Shown: positions 31,935-42,155, counted from the stretch's first letter. The stretch is DNA of 64,000 nucleotides from Elusimicrobiota bacterium (GCA_003452935.1 DMMY01000015.1:103464-167463), one strand, 5' to 3'. A program made the numbers and translations. Notes: a model not told the origin generated them from the letters alone.

Positions 31935-34900
31935 ATGGATAGGTTGGCCCGGGACGGCGCGCGCTTGAGCCTGGATTCCAATGTCGTGGTCGTGGCGGGC
32001 GCGGGCACGGGCAAGACCACTCTTTTGACCGACCGCATTATCTTCAATCTTCTCGGCCGTCAGCCGGCCCTGCCGGTCACCGCCGTGGTGGCGCTGACCT
32101 TCACGGAGAAGGCCGCGGGCGAGATACGGCTGAGGCTTTCCGAGAGATTGCTTGATGTGATGGCGCTGCTTTCAGGCGGCGCGCTCGAGGCGATGGCCCG
32201 GGCCAGGGCCGAGGTCATTGTGGGCGAGCTGCGATTGAATTTCAAGAGGACCGACGCCGAGATCGGCGAGCGCTGCCGCGCGGCCTTGGAAGATATGGAC
32301 AAGGCCCAGATCGGGACCATCCATTCCTTCGCCGCGCACCTTCTGCGGCTCTACCCCCTGCAGGCCGGGGTCGATCCGGGATTCCGCGTTGACGAGGGGT
32401 TGGACTTCGACGAGCTTTTCGCGACGCAATGGGCCGCTTGGCTCGACGCGGAATTGGGCGAAGCGGCCGCGGGAAGCCGCAGGAAGGAGTGGCTGGAAGT
32501 CCTGCACAGGGCTCCCCTGGAGGACCTCGCGGCTTTGGCGCGCGGGCTTTGCCGCGAGGGGGTGGACCTTTCCGTCGCGGGCCGGCCGGACCCCGCGACG
32601 GCGCGGCGTCTCTCCGATATGGTCCGCGTCCTAAGCTCCGCCGGGCTGGGCCAGCCGCCTCCCCGCGGCAACTCCCGCATAGCCGAGGCTTTGAGCTGTC
32701 TGTGCGCCCACGTCGAAAAGCTGGCCGCGGCCGCGGCCCAGGCCGATCCGCCCTTGACGCGGCCTTGCCGCTGCGAGGCGCCTCGGGCGCAATGGCCGTC
32801 GGGCTGGGATCAATCAGCCCGGGCGGTCTATGAGGACGCCCAGAAAATAGCGGACTGCGCTTCCGCCGGAAACGAAGCCTTGGCGCGTCGCGCCCTGCGT
32901 TTGCTGGCTCCTTTCGCGGAGTCCTTCCGCCGGACTTATACGCGCGGCGGCTTGGTTTCGTTCGACGGTCTCCTGCTCAAGGCCCGGGACTTGGTGCGCG
33001 ACCATCCCTCGGTCCGGGAAGAGCTCAAGGCGCGCTATGAAACCTTCCTCGTCGACGAGTTCCAAGACACGGATCCCCTGCAGGGGGAACTGCTTTTGCT
33101 GCTTTGCGAGGTGCGGGGCGGCCGGGCCGGCCGTTGGGACCAGGTCCAGCCGGGTCCGGGCAGGCTCTTTCTTGTCGGCGATCCCAAGCAGTCCATCTAC
33201 CGTTTCCGCGGCGCGGATATCGCCGCCTACCAAAGCTTCGTGGCGCATCTGCTGGCTGACAAGAAAACCGTATCCTGCGAGCTGAAGACCAATTTTCGCA
33301 GCACGGCCGCCGTTCTTGCCGCGGTCAACGCGATCTTTCCGCGGCTCATGCGGCATAAGCCCGGCTCCCAGCCCGAGTATCTGGCCATCGCGCCGCGCGA
33401 GGGCCTCCGGGACGGGGGGGCGGCCGTCGAGGCCGTCATCGTTGAGGCGCCGGATGCCCTGACCAGCCAGAAAACCGAGGCGGCCTGGGTCTCAAGCTGG
33501 ATACTGCGCCATTGCGGCGAGCCGGGTTCAGAGCGGGGCCGCGCTTCCGGACGGCTGCGCTTCAAGGATATGGCCGTGCTCATGCGAACATCGAGCGCCT
33601 TGTCTTCGATTCTCGACGCCTTCAAGGCCGCGGGCATTCCTTACGTCGTGGAGATGGAGAAACTCTTCTATGGGGCCCAGGAGATCATCGATCTCCTCAA
33701 TCTTTTACGCGTGCTCGACGATCCGGAGGATAGGGTTTCCATGGCTGGCCTGCTGCGATCTCCTCTGCTGGGTCTGCGCGACGCGGACCTCGGCCGCCTG
33801 TTTCAGGCCGGGTCCTGGAACTTTTTTGATGATCCGCCCCATTGCCTTGCCGCGGAGGAGCGCCGTAGGCTGGGCGGCGTATTCGTCCTGCTGCGCCGCC
33901 TGCGGGGCCGTGTGGGGCGCATCCCGCTGGGCGAGTTCGTGCACGCGGTCATCCAGGAGACCCCGCTCCTTGAGGCCGCGGCCCGCGCCTACCATGGCCA
34001 GCAAAGCGTCTCCAATCTGCTCAAGTTCGCGCGCATGGCCTCGACCGCGGCGGATGAGCGCGGCATGACGCTCAAGGAATTCATAGGGGTGGTGGCTTGC
34101 GCCATGAGCGAGTCCCGGGCCGAGGGCGAGAGTCCGTTGGCCGACGAACATTTGGACGCCGTGCGCATCCTCTCCATCCACAAGGCCAAGGGGCTTGAGT
34201 TCCCAGTGGTGTTTTTGACCAACCTGTCAGGCGCGAGCGGCCGTGCCGCCGCGGATGAGGCGGTTCTGGTCGACTGGCAGACCGGCCGCGCCGGATTGCG
34301 TCTGCCCAAGACCGGGGCGGCCGACGCTGTGCGCGCCGATCTGGAGGCGCAGGAGAGGCTGCGACAGGCGGATGAGTCCGTGCGCCTGCTTTACGTGGCC
34401 TTGACCCGGGCCAAGGACAGGCTCTTTCTCTTGGGCAGGGAACGGGCGGACAAGGGCACCTTGGCCCAGCTCCTGCGCGAGGCCGGAGCCTGGCCCTGTC
34501 AAGACGACGATGCCGGTGCCGAGGGCGAAAAGTTTTCGCCTGGCGTCGGGATCAAGGTCCATAGGGTCCGGGCGGGCGAGGGCGAGTCTCTCCATGGGAT
34601 TGGCCGCCGCGCCGGCCTCAAGCCCGAGCATCGGCTGCCGCCCAAGAAGGCATTGGAGCGCCTCTGGCAGGAGCGCCTCAAGCGCCGGGACGCGGCCGCG
34701 TCCCTGAGGTGGACGCGCAGCGCCACCGAGTACCTGCAGCGGGCGCAGCCCGGGCCTGATGAGGAAAAGAGCGCCATGGCGCCGAGTCACGCGGACTCCG
34801 CGGACGGCGCTCTCGTGGGACAGGTCTGCCACCGGGTCCTGGCGGGCTGGGACTTCCGCGGCGCTGCGGATCCGGCTCGCGGCGTGGTCGAGGCCTGCCG

Positions 34901-35276
34901 CGCCTTGTCCCACTTGGAGCCGGATGCGGACTGGGAAGCGGTCAGGCGCCAGTCCGAGGAGGTCTTGCGGACGTTCCTTGGTTCTGCGGCGGCCCGGGAA
35001 TTGGCCGACGTCGAGATTCTTGGCCGAGAGCTGCCCTTTGTCTATGGAGAGGACGGCGCCGTGGTGCGCGGCGTGATCGATCTGGTCTATCAAAAGGGCC
35101 GGCGCGTAGTCGTGGCCGACTACAAGAGCGAGGCCATCGCGGCCGGGAGCCTGAAGCGGTTGCGCGACAAGTACCGCGGCCAGGGCGAGGCCTACAAGGC
35201 GGCCGTGGAGAAGGCCTGGGGCTGCCAGGACGCCGAGTTCCGGCTGATTTTCCTCAGGCAGCCGGACTGGGCCTAG
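31935..35276 (+). CDS. AddA-like UvrD-family helicase-nuclease
   Basis: A 1113-residue SF1A helicase with a C-terminal nuclease. Motif I is AGAGTGKTT (Lys27). Walker B is FLVDEFQDTDPLQGE. LVGDPKQSIYRFRGADI, ILSIHKAKGLEFPVVFLTN and LLYVALTRAKDRLFL are motifs III, V and VI. The RecB-like nuclease core is GVIDLVYQKG then VADYKSE (Asp1062, Lys1064). It is the motor partner of the AddB-like protein encoded upstream. No ribosome-binding site precedes the ATG. The sequence immediately upstream is the right REP site, so its translation signal may have been disrupted by the RAYT insertion. Confidence 0.9.
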   Translation: MDRLARDGARLSLDSNVVVVAGAGTGKTTLLTDRIIFNLLGRQPALPVTAVVALTFTEKAAGEIRLRLSERLLDVMALLSGGALEAMARARAEVIVGELRLNFKRTDAEIGERCRAALEDMDKAQIGTIHSFAAHLLRLYPLQAGVDPGFRVDEGLDFDELFATQWAAWLDAELGEAAAGSRRKEWLEVLHRAPLEDLAALARGLCREGVDLSVAGRPDPATARRLSDMVRVLSSAGLGQPPPRGNSRIAEALSCLCAHVEKLAAAAAQADPPLTRPCRCEAPRAQWPSGWDQSARAVYEDAQKIADCASAGNEALARRALRLLAPFAESFRRTYTRGGLVSFDGLLLKARDLVRDHPSVREELKARYETFLVDEFQDTDPLQGELLLLLCEVRGGRAGRWDQVQPGPGRLFLVGDPKQSIYRFRGADIAAYQSFVAHLLADKKTVSCELKTNFRSTAAVLAAVNAIFPRLMRHKPGSQPEYLAIAPREGLRDGGAAVEAVIVEAPDALTSQKTEAAWVSSWILRHCGEPGSERGRASGRLRFKDMAVLMRTSSALSSILDAFKAAGIPYVVEMEKLFYGAQEIIDLLNLLRVLDDPEDRVSMAGLLRSPLLGLRDADLGRLFQAGSWNFFDDPPHCLAAEERRRLGGVFVLLRRLRGRVGRIPLGEFVHAVIQETPLLEAAARAYHGQQSVSNLLKFARMASTAADERGMTLKEFIGVVACAMSESRAEGESPLADEHLDAVRILSIHKAKGLEFPVVFLTNLSGASGRAAADEAVLVDWQTGRAGLRLPKTGAADAVRADLEAQERLRQADESVRLLYVALTRAKDRLFLLGRERADKGTLAQLLREAGAWPCQDDDAGAEGEKFSPGVGIKVHRVRAGEGESLHGIGRRAGLKPEHRLPPKKALERLWQERLKRRDAAASLRWTRSATEYLQRAQPGPDEEKSAMAPSHADSADGALVGQVCHRVLAGWDFRGAADPARGVVEACRALSHLEPDADWEAVRRQSEEVLRTFLGSAAARELADVEILGRELPFVYGEDGAVVRGVIDLVYQKGRRVVVADYKSEAIAAGSLKRLRDKYRGQGEAYKAAVEKAWGCQDAEFRLIFLRQPDWA

Positions 35277-36146
35277 TTATTTGCCTTCCTGCAGGTTGAG
35301 GATGAGGCCCTGGCTTTGGGGCACGACCATGACCTTGAAGTCCTTTTTTTCCAGCATCTCGATGGTGCGCAGCTGCAGATAGCTTTTGGCCGCGGCCAGG
35401 GCGTCGTTCTTGATTTTGATGGCCTGGGCCTCCTGCTTGGCCTGCTCCACCTCGAACTGCTTGCGCTGGATGGCCTGCTGGGCCGCGACTTTCTCCTCGA
35501 TGGAGCGCTGGTAGGAGGCGGTCAGATGCACGTCGCGCAAGAACACCCCGTCGCCGTCGAGCACGAAGAAGCTGTCGTCCTTGAACGACTTGTCGATGAG
35601 CTCCTTGATTTTTTCCTGGACTTCGGTGCGCTTGGGGCCGTAGAGTTCTGGCGCGGTGTATTTGGCCACGGAGAGGCGCACGGCGTTGCGGATGATCGGG
35701 CGGATCACCTGCTCCTCGCACCATGCCTGGGTGCCGAGGTTGAGGTAGACCTTGCCTGCCAAGTCCCGGGGGATGCGGTACCAGACCGTGATGTCGAGGC
35801 CTACGGCGTTGCCGTCAGCGGTGGGAGACCAGTTGGTGTCGGATTGCCCTTGGATCTGGCCTTCTTCGGGGCGCATGGACATGGTGTAGGCCTTGCGCCG
35901 GCAGTCGTAGATGATGACGTTGGTGATCATCGGGACGCGCAGCTGCCAGCCTTGCTTCAAGGTGGTGGCGCTGACCTTGCCGTTGAGCTTGTTGAAGAGC
36001 ACGCCCTCGTGGCCGGCCGGGATGAAGACCACGGTCGACCATAGAAGCAGCAATCCTGCGGCAACCAAAAATCCCGTCAGCAAGCCTCGGCTATGCCGGC
36101 TAAAGAGCTCGCGCGGATCCACGTCGTCTTCTCTCCAATTGGCCAT
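35277..36146 (-). CDS. SPFH/prohibitin-family membrane protein
   Basis: A 289-residue protein with a short cytoplasmic N-terminus, one transmembrane segment (GFLVAAGLLLLWSTVVF), an SPFH domain (IPAGHEGVLFNKLNGKV to the mid-250s) and a charged coiled-coil end (EEKVAAQQAIQRKQFEVEQA). Members form ring or raft-like assemblies and often modulate membrane proteases such as FtsH. The function here is inferred. Its stop codon abuts the addA stop with no gap. Confidence 0.88.
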   Translation of the reverse strand: MANWREDDVDPRELFSRHSRGLLTGFLVAAGLLLLWSTVVFIPAGHEGVLFNKLNGKVSATTLKQGWQLRVPMITNVIIYDCRRKAYTMSMRPEEGQIQGQSDTNWSPTADGNAVGLDITVWYRIPRDLAGKVYLNLGTQAWCEEQVIRPIIRNAVRLSVAKYTAPELYGPKRTEVQEKIKELIDKSFKDDSFFVLDGDGVFLRDVHLTASYQRSIEEKVAAQQAIQRKQFEVEQAKQEAQAIKIKNDALAAAKSYLQLRTIEMLEKKDFKVMVVPQSQGLILNLQEGK

Positions 36147-36310
36147 GGCGCCTCCCCGATGGGTTCAGATAGCGGCTATGGTATCAAAGCCTCGTGTGGA
36201 ATGGAAGCGCGAATTTAAGACCGAGGCCTAGAGTGGATGGGAAATTTGGCGCCTGTATTCTGGGTCTTTGGTCCCACGGGTTTTTTGCCGGAATGGGTTA
36301 GAATTTTTCT

Positions 36311-38446
36311 ATGAAATTTTCCCCATGCCTTGTCTCCTTGCTCTTTTGGATCCCTGCGACGGCCTGGTCGCAGACGCGCGTCGCGCCTATCAAGGCTCCG
36401 GTCGGGATACCAGGCCTGGCCGCGGCCGGCGCCGGGGGGGAGTCCGCCTCCGGAGCGGCCCAACTCGGCGCCGCGCCGGTGCTCTCTTACCCGACGGCCT
36501 TCCGCGGCATGTCCGCCGCATACAAGGCCGCTGAAGCGCGGTATCTCTCTTCTATCGATGCCGTTCTCTCCATCCCTCGCTCAGAGCGCACTTTCTCAAA
36601 TACGGCGCAGGCCCTGGCCCACGCCGACGCCGCCTTCAGCGAGGCGACGACTGGTCCTTCATTCATGACGGCCGTTTCTCCTGACAAGCGTGTGCGGCGC
36701 ATGGCCGAGGCCATCGACCGGCGCATGAGCGGCCTGGGCATCAGGCTGGCCGACCGGCAGGACATCTATGAAGCGTATAAGGATGTCGCGGCCAAGGGCG
36801 AGCCTTTGACCGGGGAGGATAAAAGACTTTTGGAAAAGACCCTGCTGGGCTACCAGCGCCGCGGCATGGGATTGTCCCAGCAGCAACGCGACAAGCTCAA
36901 TGCGATCCGCAAGCGCCTCTCGGATCTGGCCCAGGCCTTCGAAAAAAACCTGCGCGAGGTAGACGACGGCATCGAGGTCGAGCCTTCGCGCCTTGAAGGT
37001 CTTCCCCAGGCCTATATCGACGGCCTGCCGCGCACGGCCGACGGTAAGGTCAAGATCGGCCTGGATTACCCTTCCTATAGGCCGTTTATGGAATTGGCCA
37101 AGGATTCGTCGTTGCGGCGGGAACTTCACATAAAGTTCGATAACCGAGCCGCGGAAAAAAATCTCCCTATTTTGACCGAGGTGCTGGCTTTAAGAAAGGA
37201 GATGTCCGGCATGCTGGGGTATCAGTCCTTCGCGCACTACGCCATAGAAGAGCGCATGGCCAAGACTCCTGAGCGCGTGGCCGCGTTCCTGCAACGGATC
37301 AAGGATTTGCTGGCCGGCCCGGCCAAAGCCGAGGAAGAGCGTTTGCTCTCGGAAATGCGGCGCGAAGAGCCTTCGGCCGCGAGCGTGCCCAACTGGGACC
37401 GCGGTTACTACGCGGGCAAGCTCCAGAAGCGCCTCTATGATCTCGATAACGAGGAGGTGCGCCAGTATTTTCCGGTGGACCAGGTGGTGGCCGGGACCAT
37501 GGAGGTTTATCAGAACCTGCTCGGCCTGCGCTTTGAAGAAGTGGCGGCCCAAGCCTGGAGCCCGGATGTCCGTCTTTTCGAGATATCGGACGCGCCCACC
37601 GGCCGACGTATCGGCCACTTTTTCCTGGATCTCTATCCCCGGCCGGGCAAATATCAACATATGGCCGCGTTTCCTTTGATCTCGGGCCGGGAACTGCCGG
37701 ACGGGTCCTATCGGCAGCCGGTCTCGGCCATGGTCGGCAACTTCACGAAGGCGACCGGAAATCAGCCTTCCCTTCTTCTGCACAGTGAAGTCGAGACCTT
37801 TTTTCATGAGTTTGGTCACCTGATGCACCAAACCCTGACCCAGGCGCGCTATGAGGAGTTTTCCGGCTCCCGGGTGGCGCGCGATTTCGTCGAGACGCTG
37901 TCCCAGATGGCTGAGAATTTCGTCTGGCAGCCCGCGGTTCTAGACAAGCTTTCCGGCCATTGGCAGGATCCGTCGCGCAAGCTCCCGCCCGAGCTCCTGG
38001 CCAAGATGCTCTCGGCCCGCAACTTCAATATGGCGATGTTTGAGCTGCGCCAGATCGGTCTGGCCTCTCTCGACTTAGCCTATCATACTCTTGCCGGAAC
38101 GATCGATCCCATGGCCGTTTATGAGCGAGTCTGGGCCGAGTTGGGGTTGCCCGCGCCCACTCCCGGGACCCACTTTCCGGCGGCTTTCGGTCACCTGATG
38201 GGTTATGCGGCCGGCTATTACGGCTATTTGTGGTCGCGCGTCTACGCCCAGGATATTTTCGCGCGGTTCGAGCGCGAAGGCATCGACAATCCGGCCGTGG
38301 GCATGTCTTACCGGCGCGAGTTTTTAGAGACCGGCTCCAGCCGCGAGGAGGAGCTATCTCTGCGGGCCTTCCTGGGGCGCGAGCCTAACGAGGAAGCCTT
38401 CCTGCGCTATTTGGGGCTGGCCGCGTCCGAGCCGCCGGCGTCCTAG
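36311..38446 (+). CDS. Exported M3-family metallopeptidase (oligopeptidase-like)
   Basis: A 711-residue protein. The N-terminus is a signal peptide (MKFSPCLVSLLFWIPATAWS), followed by ~45 residues of Ala/Pro/Gly-rich spacer. The thimet-oligopeptidase-like zinc site is His499-Glu-Phe-Gly-His503 (TFFHEFGHLMHQ), with FVETLSQMAENF shortly after as third-ligand helix. M3 enzymes cut short peptides. A periplasmic or secreted location is unusual because most are cytoplasmic. Its TAG stop overlaps that of the convergent coiled-coil gene by 2 nt within CTAG. Confidence 0.9.
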   Translation: MKFSPCLVSLLFWIPATAWSQTRVAPIKAPVGIPGLAAAGAGGESASGAAQLGAAPVLSYPTAFRGMSAAYKAAEARYLSSIDAVLSIPRSERTFSNTAQALAHADAAFSEATTGPSFMTAVSPDKRVRRMAEAIDRRMSGLGIRLADRQDIYEAYKDVAAKGEPLTGEDKRLLEKTLLGYQRRGMGLSQQQRDKLNAIRKRLSDLAQAFEKNLREVDDGIEVEPSRLEGLPQAYIDGLPRTADGKVKIGLDYPSYRPFMELAKDSSLRRELHIKFDNRAAEKNLPILTEVLALRKEMSGMLGYQSFAHYAIEERMAKTPERVAAFLQRIKDLLAGPAKAEEERLLSEMRREEPSAASVPNWDRGYYAGKLQKRLYDLDNEEVRQYFPVDQVVAGTMEVYQNLLGLRFEEVAAQAWSPDVRLFEISDAPTGRRIGHFFLDLYPRPGKYQHMAAFPLISGRELPDGSYRQPVSAMVGNFTKATGNQPSLLLHSEVETFFHEFGHLMHQTLTQARYEEFSGSRVARDFVETLSQMAENFVWQPAVLDKLSGHWQDPSRKLPPELLAKMLSARNFNMAMFELRQIGLASLDLAYHTLAGTIDPMAVYERVWAELGLPAPTPGTHFPAAFGHLMGYAAGYYGYLWSRVYAQDIFARFEREGIDNPAVGMSYRREFLETGSSREEELSLRAFLGREPNEEAFLRYLGLAASEPPAS

Positions 38447-41400
38447 CCCTGCGCCCCGCCGCCCTTGCGGTAGCGTTGCTCGAGCTCGCGCAGCCGGGTT
38501 TCGTACTCCTTCTGCAGTCCGACGCGCTCCTCGGCCAGGCGGCGCAGCTTCTCGTCGTGCTGGGCGGCATGCTCGATCTTGGCCAAATTGAGCTCGTTGC
38601 GCAGCTCGTGTTCGAGCTTCTGGAAGTGCTGGGCGAGCTCCTCTTCCTTCTCCAGCAGGTGCGTGCTGGCGCGGCTCTTTTCCGCCTCGAGCTGCTGGAA
38701 CTTTTCCCGGTAGGAGTCCTCGAGCTCGCCGAGGCGCTTGTCGAAAGCCGTGTTGAAGACGTCCCTCTCTGCCCTTAGGGACGCCGCCAGCTGTTCCTTG
38801 CGCCGGGCGAAATCCGCCTCCAGCGCCTCCTGGCGCTGGGCCAGGGACTTTTCCGTTTCCTGGACGCGGCGCTCGAGTTCGGCCTGCTTGGCCGCGAAAT
38901 CCGCGCGCAGTCCGGCGAGTTCGCGTTCCACCAGGTCTTTCTTTTGCAGGGCGAATGCGTTTTCCTTGGAGATCCATTCGCTGGTGAGTTTCTTTTCCAG
39001 CTCGAGATATTTCAGCTCCAAGGCCTCTTCCCGCGAGCGGTAGGATGCGTCGAGCTCGGTGCGGGCCTTGTAGAGCTGGTCATCGTAGGCCAAGATGAGG
39101 TCCTTTTCCTTCTGGAGGAGCAGGTTTTCGGTCTCCTTCTGCCGGGAGCGGATGGATTCCTCGAGCATCTTCTCGCGCTGCTGGACCGCCAGCTCCATTT
39201 CCCGCCGGCGCTGCTCCGTGCCTCGTTCGCGTCCCGCCTCCCACTCCTGGCGCTCTCGGGCGAAGGCTTCCCGCTGGCCGTTGATCCACTCGGTCTCCCG
39301 GGCGCTGAGGGCCTCCTGCAATTCGGCCTCGCGCTTGATCCAGGTTTCCTGGATGCGGGCTTCCCTCTGACTGAGTTCGGCCAGGCGCTCGTCAATGGAT
39401 TTCTTGAGCGCCGTCTCCTTCTGGCGATACTTGTCCTGGAGCTCGGCTTCCCGGTTGCGCGCCTCGATCATGATTTGCAGGCGCATGCCCTCGAGTTCCT
39501 CCTGTTGGCGGTGCCATGACTCCTCGAGTTCCTTGGCCTGCCGGAAGCCTTGGGCTTCGAGCTCCTTGATTCGCGCGGCGTGCTTCTCCTCGAGTTCCTG
39601 GCGCATGGTCACGAAAGCCGATTCCTTCTGGCGGAAGCTTTGCTCCAGGCGCTCCCGGTCGGCGTTGAGCAAGGTTTCGCGCTGCGCGACCCATTCACGC
39701 TCGCGTTGGGTCCAGGAGTCCTGGAGGTCCCGCTGCTCGCGGGCGAAACGGTCGCGCAGGGATGTTTCCAGGGCGGCGAGGCGTTCCTCCAGGGCGGCTT
39801 TTTGCTGGTCGAAATTCGCCTCGTAGGCGGCCCGATACTCGCTTTCCTTTTTGATCGCTTCGGCCTTTATCTCGGCCTCTCGGGCAAAGTATTCGTCGCG
39901 CAGCGCCTTTTCCTTGGCCTGCAGGGCGCCGTCGAGACCGGCTTGCAGTTCTTGGAATTGGGCCTGCAGCGCGGCGCGTTCGTTCTCCAGGGCCGCGCGC
40001 TTAAGGCCGAGTTCTCGCTGGGCGTTCTCCTGGAATTGCTCGCTCTGCCGGCGGAAGTCTTCCTCGGCTTGCGCCTGCAGGGCGCGTTGGCGGCCCTCCA
40101 GGGACTTGTCCAGGGCCTGATATTTGGCTTCGAGCTGATTGCGCTCCTCGGCCAAGCGCCGGCGCACCTGATCATCGAGGTCGCGGAGCCGTTCGTCGTA
40201 TTGCGCCTGCAGGTAGGCTGACTCGGCCAGGGATTTCTCCGCCAGTTCCTTGCGCAGCTTCTCCGCGGCTTGCTCGTGGGACTGTATCCACTGCGCCTGC
40301 TCCGCCGCCAGGCTCTGGCGAAGAGCGGCCTCGCGGGCCGCCGCGGCCTGGGCCATATTTCTCTCGTTGCGCAGCTGCAATTCCTGCAAATGGCGCCTTT
40401 CCACGTCGAGTTCGGCCGAGAACTCGGCCCGGGCGCGGGCCAAGTCCTGCTGGTGCTCCGTGAGCAGGGCCTTTTCCCGCTGCGCCCAGTCCCGGCGGAC
40501 CTCGGCTTCGTTTTCCGCGCGCTTGCTGGCCAGGGCTTCTTCCTTGCGTTCGTAGCCCTGCAATGCCTCCTTTTCTCGGGCCGCCGCGCAGCGCTCGATT
40601 TCCTGGCCGCGGGCCAGGAGGGCTTCCTCCTTGCGCTGGTACTCGGCCTCGAGTTCGGTCCGTTGCTGGGCTAGGTCTTCCCGGCTTTTGGCCAGGCTGT
40701 CGGCGAGCTTATGTTGGTGCTCGGCCCACTGCGCCTTCTCCTTCTCGCTCCAGGCGGCCTGCATGTCCTCGAAGCGGCGCGTGAGCTCCTCTTCCTTGGC
40801 CCGGAAGGCGTCCTGGAGCTCCTGCTGGCGGCGGAAGAGTTCCTCCTCTTTCTTCTGATAAGCCGCCTCCATGTCCCGGAGCTTGGCGAAGAGCTCGTCT
40901 TCGCGTTGGGTGATCTCGGCCCGGGCTTGCTCTCGCTCCTGCTCCAGTTCCGCGCGGCGCTGCTCCAGGGCCGCCTCGAAATCCTTCTGCCGCTGCTTGA
41001 CGAGCTGGGCCTCGCGCTGCATGAGCTGCTGCTGCAAGGCCTGGTACTTGGCGGCGAGATCGGCCTCTTTGAGCTCGTAATACTTGAGGGTTTCCTGCTG
41101 GCGCGCCAAGGCCGCGGCTTCCAGCATCCCTTCTTTCTCGTGGAAGTGCTCTTCCAGGAACCGGCGTTCCGCCTCGAGGCGTTCCTGCAAGTGACCCCAT
41201 TCCGCCTCATGTTTATGGGTGTAGGACTTGTCGAGTTCCTGGACTCGCTGCGCGTGCTCCTCATCGAGCTTTCGGCGGCGGGCCTCGATGAGCTCCTCCT
41301 TTTCCCGCAGCCAGGCCTCGTTTTGAGCGAGCTTGGCCTGGTACTTCTGTTCCAGGTTCTGCTCCTCGCGGGCCAACATCTCGCGGTTGTGCTTGAGGAT

Positions 41401-42048
41401 TTCCTCCTCTTGCTTCTCGTAACGGCGCCGCAGCTCCATTTCCTTGGATTTGACCTGCTCGTCAATGAGCCGCTGCTGGCCTTCTAGGTCGCGCTCCTTG
41501 GAGCGGATGAGATCGGATTGGATCTTAAGACGCTCCAGCAGCGACTGTTTGGTCTCCTCCAGGGCCTTCTCCTGATGGCGCAGAACGGCCTGCATCTCGC
41601 GTTCGCTCTCGGCCCGGGAGGTTTTGACCGCGTCGATAATATCCCGGCGCAGCTGGCCGATCTGTCCCTCCTTTTCGGCCAGTTCGCGCTTCAAGGCCTC
41701 GATATGCAGCTGCAGTTGGTTGCGCTCTTCCTTGGCGCCCAGGTCCTCCTCGTGCACGATTTCCCGGCGCAGTTCCTCGCGCAGCCGGTCTTCCATCTGC
41801 TGCTGGTCCTTGACCGCGGATTCCCAGGATCGGATGGTTTCCTTCCAGCGCTTGAGCGTCTCGTCCTTTTGGATGATTTCTTCGGAGAGTTGGCGGCTCT
41901 GCGCCGCGGCCTGGTCCTTTTCTTGGCGCAGGAGGGCGGTTTCCTCGTTCATTTTGTGGATGCGCTCGAGGGCCCAGCGCAGGGCGAGCCGGGCGGTCTC
42001 TATGTCGTTGACCGCGGCCGCGTCGATGAATTCCTTGTCCTGTTCCAT
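38443..42048 (-). CDS. Giant (1201-residue) coiled-coil protein
   Basis: Almost the entire protein after residue ~45 is uninterrupted Glu/Gln/Arg/Lys/Ala/Leu-rich helix with no Pro-rich breaks, signal peptide or membrane segment, so it should be a cytoplasmic rod. A recurring unit starts with an aromatic, then xx[KR]E. An example is AYQKKEEEL, AFRAKEEEL and AWSEKEKAQ, spaced 18 residues apart, with related starts at 11-residue offsets elsewhere. The N-terminal ~45 residues (IDAAAVNDIETARLALRWAL) may be a small cap. No family is assigned. A cytoskeletal, scaffold or motility-polarity role is possible, since sensory genes follow on the opposite strand. Confidence 0.85.
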   Translation of the reverse strand: MEQDKEFIDAAAVNDIETARLALRWALERIHKMNEETALLRQEKDQAAAQSRQLSEEIIQKDETLKRWKETIRSWESAVKDQQQMEDRLREELRREIVHEEDLGAKEERNQLQLHIEALKRELAEKEGQIGQLRRDIIDAVKTSRAESEREMQAVLRHQEKALEETKQSLLERLKIQSDLIRSKERDLEGQQRLIDEQVKSKEMELRRRYEKQEEEILKHNREMLAREEQNLEQKYQAKLAQNEAWLREKEELIEARRRKLDEEHAQRVQELDKSYTHKHEAEWGHLQERLEAERRFLEEHFHEKEGMLEAAALARQQETLKYYELKEADLAAKYQALQQQLMQREAQLVKQRQKDFEAALEQRRAELEQEREQARAEITQREDELFAKLRDMEAAYQKKEEELFRRQQELQDAFRAKEEELTRRFEDMQAAWSEKEKAQWAEHQHKLADSLAKSREDLAQQRTELEAEYQRKEEALLARGQEIERCAAAREKEALQGYERKEEALASKRAENEAEVRRDWAQREKALLTEHQQDLARARAEFSAELDVERRHLQELQLRNERNMAQAAAAREAALRQSLAAEQAQWIQSHEQAAEKLRKELAEKSLAESAYLQAQYDERLRDLDDQVRRRLAEERNQLEAKYQALDKSLEGRQRALQAQAEEDFRRQSEQFQENAQRELGLKRAALENERAALQAQFQELQAGLDGALQAKEKALRDEYFAREAEIKAEAIKKESEYRAAYEANFDQQKAALEERLAALETSLRDRFAREQRDLQDSWTQREREWVAQRETLLNADRERLEQSFRQKESAFVTMRQELEEKHAARIKELEAQGFRQAKELEESWHRQQEELEGMRLQIMIEARNREAELQDKYRQKETALKKSIDERLAELSQREARIQETWIKREAELQEALSARETEWINGQREAFARERQEWEAGRERGTEQRRREMELAVQQREKMLEESIRSRQKETENLLLQKEKDLILAYDDQLYKARTELDASYRSREEALELKYLELEKKLTSEWISKENAFALQKKDLVERELAGLRADFAAKQAELERRVQETEKSLAQRQEALEADFARRKEQLAASLRAERDVFNTAFDKRLGELEDSYREKFQQLEAEKSRASTHLLEKEEELAQHFQKLEHELRNELNLAKIEHAAQHDEKLRRLAEERVGLQKEYETRLRELEQRYRKGGGAQG

Positions 42049-42155
42049 GCCGGTAAAATGCCGCGCGACAGGCAGCCCCCTAATGATGCCAGGAGGATGT
42101 TACATTTTCAAGACACAAGACGGGCTCTTTGCCTGTTGCCTCACCCGGTCCATTT

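Noticed and set aside
38443..42048. CRISPR-like periodicity in the coiled-coil DNA
   Set aside because: The periodic similarity reflects repeated codons for Glu/Leu/Arg in a coding frame. There are no identical repeats with unique spacers.
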